Assembly (NCBI GenBank): GCA_003170995.1 | Contig: PMXT01000128.1 | Span: 1-27,797, forward strand | Length of the DNA stretch: 27,797 bases | Direction: 5' to 3' | From: Actinomycetota bacterium | GTDB lineage: Bacteria > Actinomycetota > Thermoleophilia > Gaiellales > Gaiellaceae | Shown: positions 7,537 through 14,950 of the stretch, one piece after another | Position numbering within the stretch: position 1 is the stretch's first letter | Layout: the number at the start of each line of letters is the position of its first letter | Program-made: the position numbers and the translations under genes | Notes under the pieces: generated by a model | What the model saw: the letters and a program-made list of their open reading frames with translations, nothing else | Database searches by the model: none | Told to the model about the DNA's origin: nothing

Positions 7537-8535
7537 CTAGGCGGTAGGCTCGGGTGCGGTCACCTTCTTGCGCCGAGACCGCAAGCCGGGGAGCGCCTCG
7601 GCCACGAGCGCCAGCACCAGACCACCGACTGCCCAGAGTGCGACGACGAACATCGCGCGATGGGTGTTGGCGCCGTCGAAGTAAACGGTGTTGCGCACCG
7701 AGCGGATGAAGGCGCCGTTGGGAAGAGCCTGGCCGATATCGCGGAAAAAGCCCGGCAGGAACTCCTGGTTGATCGAACCTCCACTAACGCTGTTCCCGAC
7801 AAGGATCAGGAGCAGCCCGGCCAGAGCCAGGCCGGCGTAACTCAATACGCGAGCGAGCCCGTAAGTCACGAGCACAGCCGTGGCAGCGTAGAGAGCACCA
7901 AGCGCAGCGAGCGCGAAGTAGTGATGCGGAAGCGCGCCGACTATCTGGTCAACGGTCAGCGCCCCGACGATTCCGGCGCCGAGCGAGTAGGCGCCGATCA
8001 ATCCCAGCCGCCAGACGAGCGAAAGGCCGTAGCCGAACATGAAGATGAGAACGGCGAAGACGAAGCTGGGAACCAGCAAGCCGTACTGATACGTGTAGCT
8101 GGAAAGCCCCTGCGAATCGGATTCGGGAAGTGGAACCAGATCCTGCGTTTGCAGCGGCACTTTGAAGATGGCCGCGACCTGCTCGCCGAGGAGAGTGAGC
8201 GCCGTGTTCGCGGCCTTCCCCGCCGCGCTGGCCGTGATCATCAGGCCCGCGTTTTTCTCATACACATATCCGCCGTAGACCTTGCGATCCTTGATCGCCT
8301 GCCTCAGGCTCGCCTGGTTGGGGTATGTGTAGAGCTTGAACTCGCCAGGTGCTTTGGATTCGACGCCTGTATTGATCAGGGTCGCGACTAGGTCGCCACC
8401 GACAACGCCTACGCGCAGCTGATGTGGCATCGGATTGTGCTGCGTCCCCGTGTAGATGCCGGCAAAGACGAAGATTGCGGCGATGAACGCCACGGTGAGC
8501 AGTACGAGCGTACGCGGCGAGAGTGAAGCGGGCAT
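7537..8535 (-). CDS. Membrane protein, YhgE/Pip-DUF3533-like, possible ABC-2-type exporter
   Basis: A 332-residue membrane protein. One helix at about residues 10-30 is followed by an extracytoplasmic region of about 130 residues, starting at GTQHNPMPHQLRVGVVGGD and including KLYTYPNQASLRQAI. Five or six helices follow from about residue 165 to 320. The pattern of N-terminal helix, large loop and C-terminal bundle, with GGSINQEFLPGFFRDIGQALPN and FIRSVRNTVYFDG before the last helix, is that of YhgE/Pip or DUF3533-like ABC-2-related proteins. Some relatives export proteins or lipids, but this is not known here. The ATG at 8535 was chosen because AAGGAGG lies 4 nt upstream; a start 14 codons upstream lacks that site. 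The gene is convergent with the ABC exporter. Confidence 0.82.
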   Translation of the reverse strand: MPASLSPRTLVLLTVAFIAAIFVFAGIYTGTQHNPMPHQLRVGVVGGDLVATLINTGVESKAPGEFKLYTYPNQASLRQAIKDRKVYGGYVYEKNAGLMITASAAGKAANTALTLLGEQVAAIFKVPLQTQDLVPLPESDSQGLSSYTYQYGLLVPSFVFAVLIFMFGYGLSLVWRLGLIGAYSLGAGIVGALTVDQIVGALPHHYFALAALGALYAATAVLVTYGLARVLSYAGLALAGLLLILVGNSVSGGSINQEFLPGFFRDIGQALPNGAFIRSVRNTVYFDGANTHRAMFVVALWAVGGLVLALVAEALPGLRSRRKKVTAPEPTA

Positions 8536-8763
8536 GAGGCCTCCTTGAAGCCGATTGGATGGCTGATGCTCTCGCACCGGCGCGGGAAATGCAAGTGGAA
8601 GCGACGATTTGCCGGGTTTGACGCTTCCACGCGGTGTCGGTCAGAATCGACGGGGGACCTCTCGCCTCAGGCCGGAGAAGAGGAGATCGCAACGCTCAGC
8701 GCCGACCGAGCCCAAGCGAGCGGTCGCCCGAGCGGCGGCGGCTCAGGTTGAATAGCTCACACG

Positions 8764-10083
8764 TTGGTAACCAAGAAGACACAGATAAGGCGCCGCCTTC
8801 CCCCCGCCTTGCAACACAGGGATTTTGCGTTGCTCTGGGTTGCCTCGCTGGCGATGGGTCTCGGCAGCCAGATGGCCGCCGTAATCGTCGGCTGGCAGGT
8901 GTACGACATCCACCAGAGTGCCCTGGATCTCGGCCTGATCGGGCTGGCGGAGTTCGTACCGCTGCCCCTGCTCGCACTACCGGCCGGGCATCTCGCAGAT
9001 CGTTTACCGCGCCGGATCGTGTTCGCAGGCGCGCTCCTGCTCAACATGATCGTGATGGCGGCGCTGGTTACGGTGACCGTGAGCGGCGCCACGAAGCTCT
9101 GGGTTTTCGTATTACTCGCCGCGGCAAACGGAGTCGCGAGCGCTATTGGCAGCCCGGCCGCTCGCGCACTGCCGCCGACACTGGTCCCCACCAAGCTGCT
9201 TCCGAGCGCCATGGCGCTACGAACGATGGCCATGCAGATAGCAACCGTCGTCGGTCCCGCCATCGGTGGATTCATCTTCTACGTCCGGCCGGAGCTCCCC
9301 TATGCCGTGGCCGGCGGATTGATGGTGCTCGCGCTCGCCTGTGTGCTTGCGCTGCGCTCCCAGTCCGCCCGCGTCCGAGCCGAGAGAGCCGGATCGCCGG
9401 ACTGGAAGAGCGTGCTCGCCGGCGTCGGCTTCGTCCGCCACACGCCCGTCCTACTCGGCGCGATCACGCTCGACCTCTTTGCCGTTCTCTTCGGCGGTGC
9501 GATAGCGCTCGCGCCCCTGTTCGCCCGTTCGATCCTGCACGTCGGAGCAGGTGGTCTGGGCCTGCTTCGAGCTGCGCCCGCAGTCGGGGCGATCGCGGCA
9601 GGAGTGATGCTCACGCGCCGGCCGTCGATGCGCCGCGCCGGCCGGAAGCTCTCCCTGGTCGTCGCCGCCTTCGGCGCGAGCATGATCGTGTTCGGCCTCT
9701 CGCACTCCTTCCCGCTCTCACTGGGAGCGCTCGCGATCAGCGGCTTCGTCGACATGATCAGCATGAACATCCGCTCGACAACGACCGCACTGGCGACACC
9801 GAACGAGTTGCGTGGGCGAGTGAGCGCCGTCGAGATGGTCTTCATCAGCGCTTCCAATCAACTCGGTGCCTTCGAATCGGGCGCGGCCGCCGCTCTGCTT
9901 GGAGCCATGCCGGCGGTTGTTGCCGGTGGCGCGCTGACCGTTCTACTGGCCGCAGCGTGGCCCCGCTTCTTCCCGTCGCTCGCCCGTATCGACAGGCTCG
10001 AGGAGTTACTACCGGGACGCAGGCGAACGGTGCCGGTGTCTGCGCTGACCGAGCCACCCGAGCCACCCGCAGAGATCTGGTGA
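8764..10083 (+). CDS. MFS transporter (MFS_3/EntS-like)
   Basis: A 439-residue major facilitator protein with about 12 membrane helices. The opening LQHRDFALLWVASLAMGLGSQM and the loop GHLADRLPRRIVFAGALLLN (conserved D-R-x-x-R-R motif between helices 2 and 3) match the EntS/MFS_3 group of exporters. PAARALPPTLVPTKLLPSAM and MNIRSTTTALATPNELRGRV are further group signatures. The likely substrate class is a siderophore, antibiotic or metabolite, but nothing nearby identifies it. The TTG at 8764 is the first in-frame start after a TGA at 8749. It has no clear Shine-Dalgarno sequence, and a TTG at 8809 is possible. The C-terminus ends in a proline-rich cytoplasmic tail. The stop is 6 bp from the convergent thioesterase stop. 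Confidence 0.9.
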   Translation: MVTKKTQIRRRLPPALQHRDFALLWVASLAMGLGSQMAAVIVGWQVYDIHQSALDLGLIGLAEFVPLPLLALPAGHLADRLPRRIVFAGALLLNMIVMAALVTVTVSGATKLWVFVLLAAANGVASAIGSPAARALPPTLVPTKLLPSAMALRTMAMQIATVVGPAIGGFIFYVRPELPYAVAGGLMVLALACVLALRSQSARVRAERAGSPDWKSVLAGVGFVRHTPVLLGAITLDLFAVLFGGAIALAPLFARSILHVGAGGLGLLRAAPAVGAIAAGVMLTRRPSMRRAGRKLSLVVAAFGASMIVFGLSHSFPLSLGALAISGFVDMISMNIRSTTTALATPNELRGRVSAVEMVFISASNQLGAFESGAAAALLGAMPAVVAGGALTVLLAAAWPRFFPSLARIDRLEELLPGRRRTVPVSALTEPPEPPAEIW

Positions 10084-10089
10084 GCCGCC

Positions 10090-10863
10090 TCAGGCGATGC
10101 GCAGAACGGCCACGGCTCGACTTTCGCCCGAGGCGACGAGGGCAAGCCGGAATCCGCTCGGCTCCGGTGAGTGCAGAAGCTCGACTTCGTCCTCGAGATC
10201 GATCGGCTGGCGAAACTCGAGCGCAGCCTCGAGCGGCAACGCGAGGTTGATCCCCTTCTGCGCCGCCGTCTCCTCGATAGCTTCCCAGTAGGCGGCGTTG
10301 TTCACGTGGCCGAGCACATCGAGGTCGCAGTACCTGAGCGGCCAGGGCTCGCGTTCGGCGCCAGCCGGTAGATCAGACAGCTCGAGCCTGGGCGAGATGT
10401 GGCGCCCGTTCGCAGAGGGCCCGTAGACGTCGAAGAAGTTTCCGCCGAAGCGCTCCGGTCTCAGCTCGAGCCCGAGGTGAACCCAGACGCTCTCGGCCTC
10501 GATCAGTCCGCCACGCTCACTGGTGAGAGTCGTTCGCCGCGAAGCCGAAGAGGACGCTGTTCCGCTCGACCAGGTCGTCATCTCGACCGTTTCCTCGATC
10601 GAGATCGGCCGCCGCTGTTGGATCACGGTCCGGCGCACGAGCCAGAAGTGATCGGGCGAGCCCCAGCCCGTCTCGAACACGTCGTCACCGGCAACATCCT
10701 GCAGATAACGCGCCACGGAATCGAGGCGTAAGCGCCCGACGGGATCGGCATCGGATAGGCGCACGCGACGATGACCCACGAATACGCGCCCGCTAGCAGG
10801 CCGTGGCACGAGCGCCCGAAAGCCGGGCTCCGCTTCGAGGTTCGAGTTCTCTTCGACCACCAT
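10090..10863 (-). CDS. Acyl-ACP thioesterase-like double-hotdog protein
   Basis: A 257-residue protein of the acyl-ACP thioesterase (PF01643-like) type, made of two hotdog domains. The N-terminal domain carries GHRRVRLSDADPVGRLRLD followed by SVARYLQDVAGDD. The C-terminal domain carries RYCDLDVLGHVNNAAYWEA, where the D-x-x-G-H-V-N-N motif is the usual hotdog active-site helix start. Proteins of this kind hydrolyse acyl-ACP or acyl-CoA, here presumably in fatty-acid metabolism in the cytosol. The start is uncertain: the ATG at 10863 places 17 residues before the first domain, while a GTG at 10953 would add 30 residues of no obvious structure. It converges on the MFS gene with only 6 bp between stops. 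Confidence 0.85.
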   Translation of the reverse strand: MVVEENSNLEAEPGFRALVPRPASGRVFVGHRRVRLSDADPVGRLRLDSVARYLQDVAGDDVFETGWGSPDHFWLVRRTVIQQRRPISIEETVEMTTWSSGTASSSASRRTTLTSERGGLIEAESVWVHLGLELRPERFGGNFFDVYGPSANGRHISPRLELSDLPAGAEREPWPLRYCDLDVLGHVNNAAYWEAIEETAAQKGINLALPLEAALEFRQPIDLEDEVELLHSPEPSGFRLALVASGESRAVAVLRIA

Positions 10864-10955
10864 GCTCGTTCCCGCGAAGGCTAGCCGCAGCGCGCAGACG
10901 TCGTCCTGGCTCGGGCCGAAGCTCGCTACCGGCGGACGGCCTTCGTCTTTCACGT

Positions 10956-10973
10956 GACCGGCGTTTGCCGGTC
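10956..10973 (-). terminator. Hairpin downstream of the secreted-protein gene
   Basis: GACCGGC-GTTT-GCCGGTC is a perfect 7-bp stem with a 4-nt loop. It lies 22 nt past the stop of the 10995-11540 gene and just before the first possible start of the thioesterase gene. It has no T-run, so it may act as a factor-dependent stop or as an intercistronic processing hairpin. Confidence 0.45.
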
Positions 10974-10994
10974 GCCCGCCGTCGCTTTCTAGCT

Positions 10995-11540
10995 CTACGA
11001 AAGGATTTTGACGGCGCGATTCTGGTACTTCAAGCCCAGTTTGTAGTGCATCTTGTAGAGCGCGTACCAGTGGTTGAACTGGTTCTGGTTTTTTGCTTTG
11101 GCGGCGGCATCGGCACTAACGGCGTCGCTCCCGGTCGCGTACCAGTATTGAAGCGAGGTGAGCGCCGCGAGAAGTCCCCTGGCGACGGTCTTCGTCTGCG
11201 GCGGCATCCGTTGCAGCACCCCAAGGTAGTGCTGGGCGGCCTTGCGGAGCGCTTTGCCCGCCTTCGTGCAATGCCCCCATGCACACGCGTAGAGCTTCTT
11301 GTTGGCCGCGTTGGTAGCGATGAACCCCTTGCGAACGGTCACGCGGATCACCTTTCCGCTTGTGAGCGCCTGGCTATTTACCTGGGCCGACTGCGCAAGG
11401 CCGATACCCGTACCAAGCGCGCTCACCCGAGCGCCCACGTTCTGATCGGCCGCCGGCTTTGCCTGCGCCGCCGATACCAGCAGTAGCGCCAGTCCAACCG
11501 CGAGCCAGCCAAGCCGAAGACGTGCCGCAAACCCTCTCAT
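10995..11540 (-). CDS. Secreted protein of unknown function
   Basis: A 181-residue protein with a clear Sec signal peptide: positively charged start MRGFAARLR, hydrophobic core LGWLAVGLALLLVS, and a cleavage site near AQA-KP. The mature protein of about 155 residues has two nearby cysteines (CAWGHC) and a helical C-terminal half containing KAGKALRKAAQHYLGVLQRM. It also has many Lys, Gln and aromatic residues near the end (WYALYKMHYKLGLKYQNRAV). I recognise no family. The ATG at 11540 was chosen because GGAGG lies 7 nt upstream; the adjacent GTG at 11543 is worse placed. It diverges from the PAS-GAF gene with only 19 bp between the start codons, so their promoters must overlap one another's coding sequence. 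It is probably cell-wall or extracellular. Confidence 0.72.
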   Translation of the reverse strand: MRGFAARLRLGWLAVGLALLLVSAAQAKPAADQNVGARVSALGTGIGLAQSAQVNSQALTSGKVIRVTVRKGFIATNAANKKLYACAWGHCTKAGKALRKAAQHYLGVLQRMPPQTKTVARGLLAALTSLQYWYATGSDAVSADAAAKAKNQNQFNHWYALYKMHYKLGLKYQNRAVKILS

Positions 11541-11559
11541 CACTCAACCTCCACAGTAG

Positions 11560-12732
11560 ATGCCGAAAGACGCCGATCTCATTCTCGCCCCGAAAACAGG
11601 CGCTGGCAAGACCGAGCGAATAGTACTTCGGGGTGACCCCGGTCGCGAAGACCTCGACGCCGTAGTATTCCGTCAGATGGCGGAGCGACAGAAACGCCAC
11701 GCGGCGAAAACCACCCCTTCTGCCGCGGAGGTGACTTCTCTCAGCGGCGAGGAGTTCTATCGCAGGATCGCCGACTCGGCGCACGACTGGGAGTACTGGC
11801 TAGATCCGGAGGACGACTTCGTCTTCGTCTCTCCGTCCTGCGAACGCCTCACCGGGTACACACGGGAGGAGTTCTTGGCCGATTCGGGCCTCGCCGAGCG
11901 CCTCGTTCATCCCGACGACAAGGCGCGCTTCGAGCTACACGTCGAGCGAGCGCACTCAGCCGAGCAGCAACAGAAAGCGAACGAGATCGAGTTTCGCATC
12001 ATCGCTCGCGACGGAAGCGAGCGGTGGATCAACCATAGATGCACGACGATGTTCGATCCCCACGGCCACTACCTGGGTCGTCGCGTGAGCAACGTAGACG
12101 TCGATCGCTACAATCTGGCAGAGGAAAAGCTACTCCTACTGAACCGCGAGCTGCTTGCGATCCGGGATTGCGCCCGCACGGTGCTGCATGCGACCGACGA
12201 GCTAAAACTCCTGCGAGACGTGTGCCGCATCATGTGCAACGTGGCTGGATACCACATGGCCTGGGTCGGTACGGTCGAGCACGACGAGGGGAAAACTGTC
12301 CGGCCGGTCGCCTGGAGCGGAGTCGAAGACGGATACCTGGCGAGCGTCCACATCACCTGGGCCGATACCGAGCGCGGACGAGGCCCGACCGGAACGGCGG
12401 CTCGCACCGGCAAGAGCGCGGTGATAGCGGACTATGCGAGCGACCCCATCGGACGACCGTGGCGTACGCGCGCATACCAGCGTGGATACCGCTCCAGTGC
12501 CGCCATCCCGATGCTCGGGCCCGGCGGCGAGGTCTGCGCCGTCCTCACCGTCTACGCGGCACAGCCGCACTCCTTCCCGAGCGGCACGATCGGCTTGCTC
12601 GAGGAAGTCGCTGAGGATCTCTCGATCGGAATCGGCTCTCTGCGTGCCGCGTCTGTAAAAAACCCGGCAAAAGTTCTCGAGCCCGATCTCGCCGCAGAGA
12701 ACAGAAAGGCCCCGTCTCCGGGGCCTTTCTAG
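11560..12732 (+). CDS. PAS-GAF sensor protein without an output domain
   Basis: A 390-residue soluble protein. A PAS domain with PAC motif spans about residues 60-180 (FYRRIADSAHDWEYWLDP, SCERLTGYTREEFL, HPDDKARF, RIIARDGSERWINH). A short linker of helical character leads to a GAF domain at about 200-345 (GYHMAWVGTVEHDEGKTVRPV, WADTERGRGPTGTAARTGKS, RGYRSSAAIPM). This PAS-GAF order is common in actinobacterial and proteobacterial histidine kinases and GGDEF proteins, but here no kinase, cyclase, phosphatase or DNA-binding domain follows, only a roughly 45-residue tail. The tail is encoded across a terminator hairpin (12703-12730), so the stop lies in the stem. The start is uncertain; ATG 11677 is the alternative and neither has a Shine-Dalgarno sequence. 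It may sense a small ligand or light/redox and act through a partner. Confidence 0.85.
   Translation: MPKDADLILAPKTGAGKTERIVLRGDPGREDLDAVVFRQMAERQKRHAAKTTPSAAEVTSLSGEEFYRRIADSAHDWEYWLDPEDDFVFVSPSCERLTGYTREEFLADSGLAERLVHPDDKARFELHVERAHSAEQQQKANEIEFRIIARDGSERWINHRCTTMFDPHGHYLGRRVSNVDVDRYNLAEEKLLLLNRELLAIRDCARTVLHATDELKLLRDVCRIMCNVAGYHMAWVGTVEHDEGKTVRPVAWSGVEDGYLASVHITWADTERGRGPTGTAARTGKSAVIADYASDPIGRPWRTRAYQRGYRSSAAIPMLGPGGEVCAVLTVYAAQPHSFPSGTIGLLEEVAEDLSIGIGSLRAASVKNPAKVLEPDLAAENRKAPSPGPF
12703..12730. terminator. Bidirectional terminator shared by PAS-GAF gene and tRNA-fMet
   Basis: AGAAAGGCCCC (12703-12713) pairs perfectly with GGGGCCTTTCT (12720-12730) around a 6-nt loop. The stem ends in CTTTCT on both strands. 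It terminates tRNA-fMet, whose 3' end is 12733, and also encodes the last codons and first stop base of the PAS-GAF gene. Confidence 0.85.
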
Positions 12733-12806
12733 TAGCGGGGGCAGGATTTGAACCTGCGACCTCCGGGTTATGAGCCCGGCGAGCTACCTGACTGCTCCAC
12801 CCCGCG
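12733..12806 (-). tRNA. Initiator tRNA-fMet(CAU)
   Basis: A 74-nt tRNA on the minus strand. The acceptor 5' strand is CGCGGGG and the 3' strand CCCCGCT, so the 1:72 pair is C·U, unpaired as in bacterial initiators. The anticodon stem ends in three consecutive G:C pairs (CCGGG/CCCGG) around loop CTCATAA with anticodon CAU, the other initiator hallmark. The T-arm is GCAGG-TTCAAAT-CCTGC and the discriminator is A73. CCA is not encoded. A TATAAT box lies 11 nt upstream, and the terminator begins 2 nt past the 3' end. Confidence 0.97.
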
Positions 12807-12817
12807 TCGCATCGCTA

Positions 12818-12823
12818 ATTATA
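12818..12823 (-). promoter_or_regulatory. -10 box of tRNA-fMet promoter
   Basis: A perfect TATAAT on the minus strand, 11 nt before the tRNA 5' end. No good -35 hexamer is visible 16-18 nt upstream; the perfect -10 may compensate. Confidence 0.7.
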
Positions 12824-13303
12824 GCGCCGGATAGCTGTTTCAGGGCTCGTTCCCGCATCGTTCCGCGACGCAACGGAATCGGAGCCACACGGGATGGGTG
12901 AAGGCACTACGTTCTTCCGCCCCCCGCCCTGAGCGCAAAGCGGAATGAAGACCCGTCGCCAGGTTATCTCTCGGGGTTCGGGCGCCTTTCCCCACCTCTC
13001 CACCCCCCACCCTCCCACGGGGCGTGAAACGGTAGCGAAAAAGGGGATAGGTGGGGGTGTTGGGTGAAATGACCCATTCGCGGTCGCCTAACGCTTTATC
13101 TTCGAGGATTTATGTGGGCGTGGCGTGGCGTCCCACCCTTCCGTCGAGATAACGTTCGGCCGCAGCGACGGTTCGAGTGACACCCTCAATTGCGCTATCG
13201 ACCGTTCGTTGGAGCAGCGCGGCTCGAGATTTCGTGTCAGCGCTTCGGATTCAGGCCCGTGCGCCTCCGGTGCCCTCTTGAAGGCGCTTCTAGGAGGCGA
13301 CTA
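12824..13303. other. Gene-free stretch with C-rich and G-rich tracts
   Basis: About 480 bp with no supported gene. Small open frames here lack family similarity and plausible starts. A pyrimidine-rich run (about 12981-13017) is followed by a G-rich run (about 13044-13067). The two could pair, since CACCCCCC near 13001 faces GGTGGGGGTG near 13052. No RNase P, SRP, tmRNA or 6S RNA signature was found. Confidence 0.55.
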
Positions 13304-13350
13304 CCGGCTTTGCAAGCCGGAGGTCACCGGTTCGATCCCGGTACGCTCCA
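13304..13350 (+). pseudogene. 3' half of tRNA-Ala(UGC): probable attachment-site remnant
   Basis: The sequence is an intact tRNA 3' half: anticodon stem CCGGC/GCCGG around loop TTTGCAA (anticodon UGC, Ala), variable AGGTC, T-arm ACCGG-TTCGATC-CCGGT, acceptor 3' strand ACGCTCC and A73. The matching acceptor 5' strand (GGAGCGT) and a D-arm are absent from the 26 bases that should precede it and from the 100 bases further upstream. Fragments that begin at the anticodon stem and run to the tRNA 3' end are the typical scar left where a tyrosine-integrase element recombined into a tRNA gene. No integrase is in the window. Confidence 0.75.
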
Positions 13351-13439
13351 AACGACGGTTTTACAGGGGTAACGAAAACAACAACAAAAACGTCAGGTAC
13401 GAACCCCGACCCCCTGTTTGCCGGCAATACGGTGCAACG

Positions 13440-13476
13440 GAGAGGCTCGACGCTAACCACTGTGCCGAGACCTCTC
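13440..13476. other. Stable hairpin in gene-free stretch 13351-13537
   Basis: GAGAGGCTCG (13440-13449) pairs with CGAG plus a bulged A and CCTCTC (13466-13476) around a 16-nt loop. No T-run follows on either strand. It lies 3' of the lipoprotein array, whose last stop is at 13538, so it could protect or end that transcript. The remainder of 13351-13537 holds an A-rich tract and no gene. Confidence 0.5.
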
Positions 13477-13537
13477 TGGTCGCTCGACCCTTCGTACCCG
13501 GGATAAACACCCTGCGGATCTGCGACCTCGATCGGGC

Positions 13538-14914
13538 TCAGCGATAGCGCGCGAGCTCCGCCGTTAAAGTCAACGAGGGGTTCTGCTTGAGAAGCGTGAC
13601 GAGCACTGTGCCGTCGGAGCTGGCGAGAATCCCTCTGATGATCAGCTTGCTGCCTCCATATAGTTGCAGGCGTGGGTAGGAGGTATCGAGCGCTCCGTCC
13701 GATGTGATCCTCGCGAGCCGGTGACCGGCGCCCACGAGCTCTCCGCTTGAGAGCTGCGCGAAGACGGCGTAGGTGGAGCCGAAGGTGGCGCCTTCGAAGT
13801 TCTCGTAGTTGCCCTTGCCGTGGATCGAGGGCGGTCGGCGGGAACCTGTCCGGAGGTCGAGCGGCCGTCCCAAGCTTGTGAAGCGGACGACGAAGGGACC
13901 TTGGTCGTTGTTACCAAGGAGCGAGAGCGCTCCATGCTCGTCGATCATGAGTGCGGTCAGGTCGTGGAATCCGTTAATGCCTTCTGCCGCCTTGGTGAAG
14001 ACGACTCCTTTTTGGCCGAAGCTCCGATCGATCGCTCCGTTTCGGAGTAGTTCGGTCAGCTGCACCTTCCCGCCCTTCGGCGTCGTTCCGGCGACAACCA
14101 GATGCTCGTTTGGGAGCACGATCAAGGGGGCGCTGTAGACCAAGGGGGCGGTTCGGGAGACGGCGACCTCTCCCTTCTTTCCGAAGGACCTATCGCGGGT
14201 CCCGTTCGCGTTCAGGCGCAGGACGACGATATGCAGGATCGGATCGGCCAAGTTGTTGCAGAAGCGATTGGCCGAGATGACGATCTTGTCTCCCTGGACG
14301 GCGAGTCCGGCGGGGCCGCGGGTGCAGGTCGTCTTCCTCCGGGCCAGAGTGAAGAACTGGCGCTGGCAAGCCTCGTAGCCCTTCGAAGCAGCAGCAGCAG
14401 AACAGTCGTACAGCCTCTTGTCGGCGGTGAAGTAGCCGCTCTGGCCGAAGCTCTCAACGACCTTACCGCTCTCGTCGAGCTCGGAGACGACCAGAGTGGA
14501 TTCCTCAGATACGAGGCCCACGATGTTCGTCCCGGCGAGGACGATTCTTCCATCCGGCAGGAGGGCGACTTCATCCCAGCCTAGGTAGTCGCCTCCGCGC
14601 GGAAAGCGCCCCTGAAACATGTGGAAGGGCCAGCGGACTACCCCGTTCTTGCCGAACGAGGAATCGAGCGAGCCGGTCGGGAGCAGGCGCACTGCTTGAG
14701 CGAAGTTGCCCTTGTAGTTTCCGACCGCGACGATCCGTCCCGACCGGTCCTCGATGGTCTGCTTGACCTCGAAGCCAGGGAGCTGAACCACACCGTCCTT
14801 GCCCCAGCTCGTGACGAGACCGGGCTTGTCGTTCGTTCCTCCGCAGCCCACTGCTAGCGCGGAGAGGGCGAGGATCACAGAAAGGGCTGATATCAGGGGG
14901 AAGAGGCGGCGCAT
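13538..14914 (-). CDS. Delta-60 repeat lipoprotein, array copy C
   Basis: A 458-residue exported protein. The N-terminus MRRLFPLISALSVILALSAL is a signal peptide ending in a lipobox-like AVGC with Cys24; the -3 residue is Ala rather than Leu, so lipidation is likely but not certain. The mature part is built of repeated delta-60 (DUF5122) units, recognised by S-F-G-x-x-G-x-V/F turns: TSWGKDGVV (35-43), DSSFGKNGVV (84-93), VESFGQSGYF (153-162), DRSFGKKGEV (241-250), DRSFGQKGVV (296-305) and a final DTSY near 410. Such units form a beta-propeller-like fold on the cell surface. Conserved cysteines near 171-219 suggest disulfides. It is the last gene of three tandem paralogues. The ATG at 14914 was chosen over an in-frame TTG at 14935. 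The ligand is unknown. Confidence 0.88.
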   Translation of the reverse strand: MRRLFPLISALSVILALSALAVGCGGTNDKPGLVTSWGKDGVVQLPGFEVKQTIEDRSGRIVAVGNYKGNFAQAVRLLPTGSLDSSFGKNGVVRWPFHMFQGRFPRGGDYLGWDEVALLPDGRIVLAGTNIVGLVSEESTLVVSELDESGKVVESFGQSGYFTADKRLYDCSAAAASKGYEACQRQFFTLARRKTTCTRGPAGLAVQGDKIVISANRFCNNLADPILHIVVLRLNANGTRDRSFGKKGEVAVSRTAPLVYSAPLIVLPNEHLVVAGTTPKGGKVQLTELLRNGAIDRSFGQKGVVFTKAAEGINGFHDLTALMIDEHGALSLLGNNDQGPFVVRFTSLGRPLDLRTGSRRPPSIHGKGNYENFEGATFGSTYAVFAQLSSGELVGAGHRLARITSDGALDTSYPRLQLYGGSKLIIRGILASSDGTVLVTLLKQNPSLTLTAELARYR

Positions 14915-14950
14915 ACGTTGACGATAACGGCCCAAGAGGCCGGATCCGAC

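Noticed and set aside
8634..10250. 538-codon plus-strand open frame
   Set aside because: It is an Arg-rich shadow frame over the MFS gene, whose own frame has 12 helices and family motifs.
10864..10953. Longer thioesterase start at GTG 10953
   Set aside because: The added 30 residues have no family similarity and no ribosome-binding site; kept only as an alternative.
13371..13392. A-rich AACAACAAAAAC tract as a CRISPR or simple-repeat array
   Set aside because: Too short and irregular, with no repeat-spacer periodicity; no CRISPR array exists in the window.
13440..13476. Possible minus-strand tRNA (GGCACAGTGGTTAGCGTC looks like a D-arm)
   Set aside because: No anticodon arm, T-arm or acceptor pairing follows; the segment is the loop of a simple hairpin.
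13125..13547. 140-codon open frame across the tRNA-Ala fragment
   Set aside because: Translation of a tRNA half and flanking non-coding DNA; no start signal and no family.
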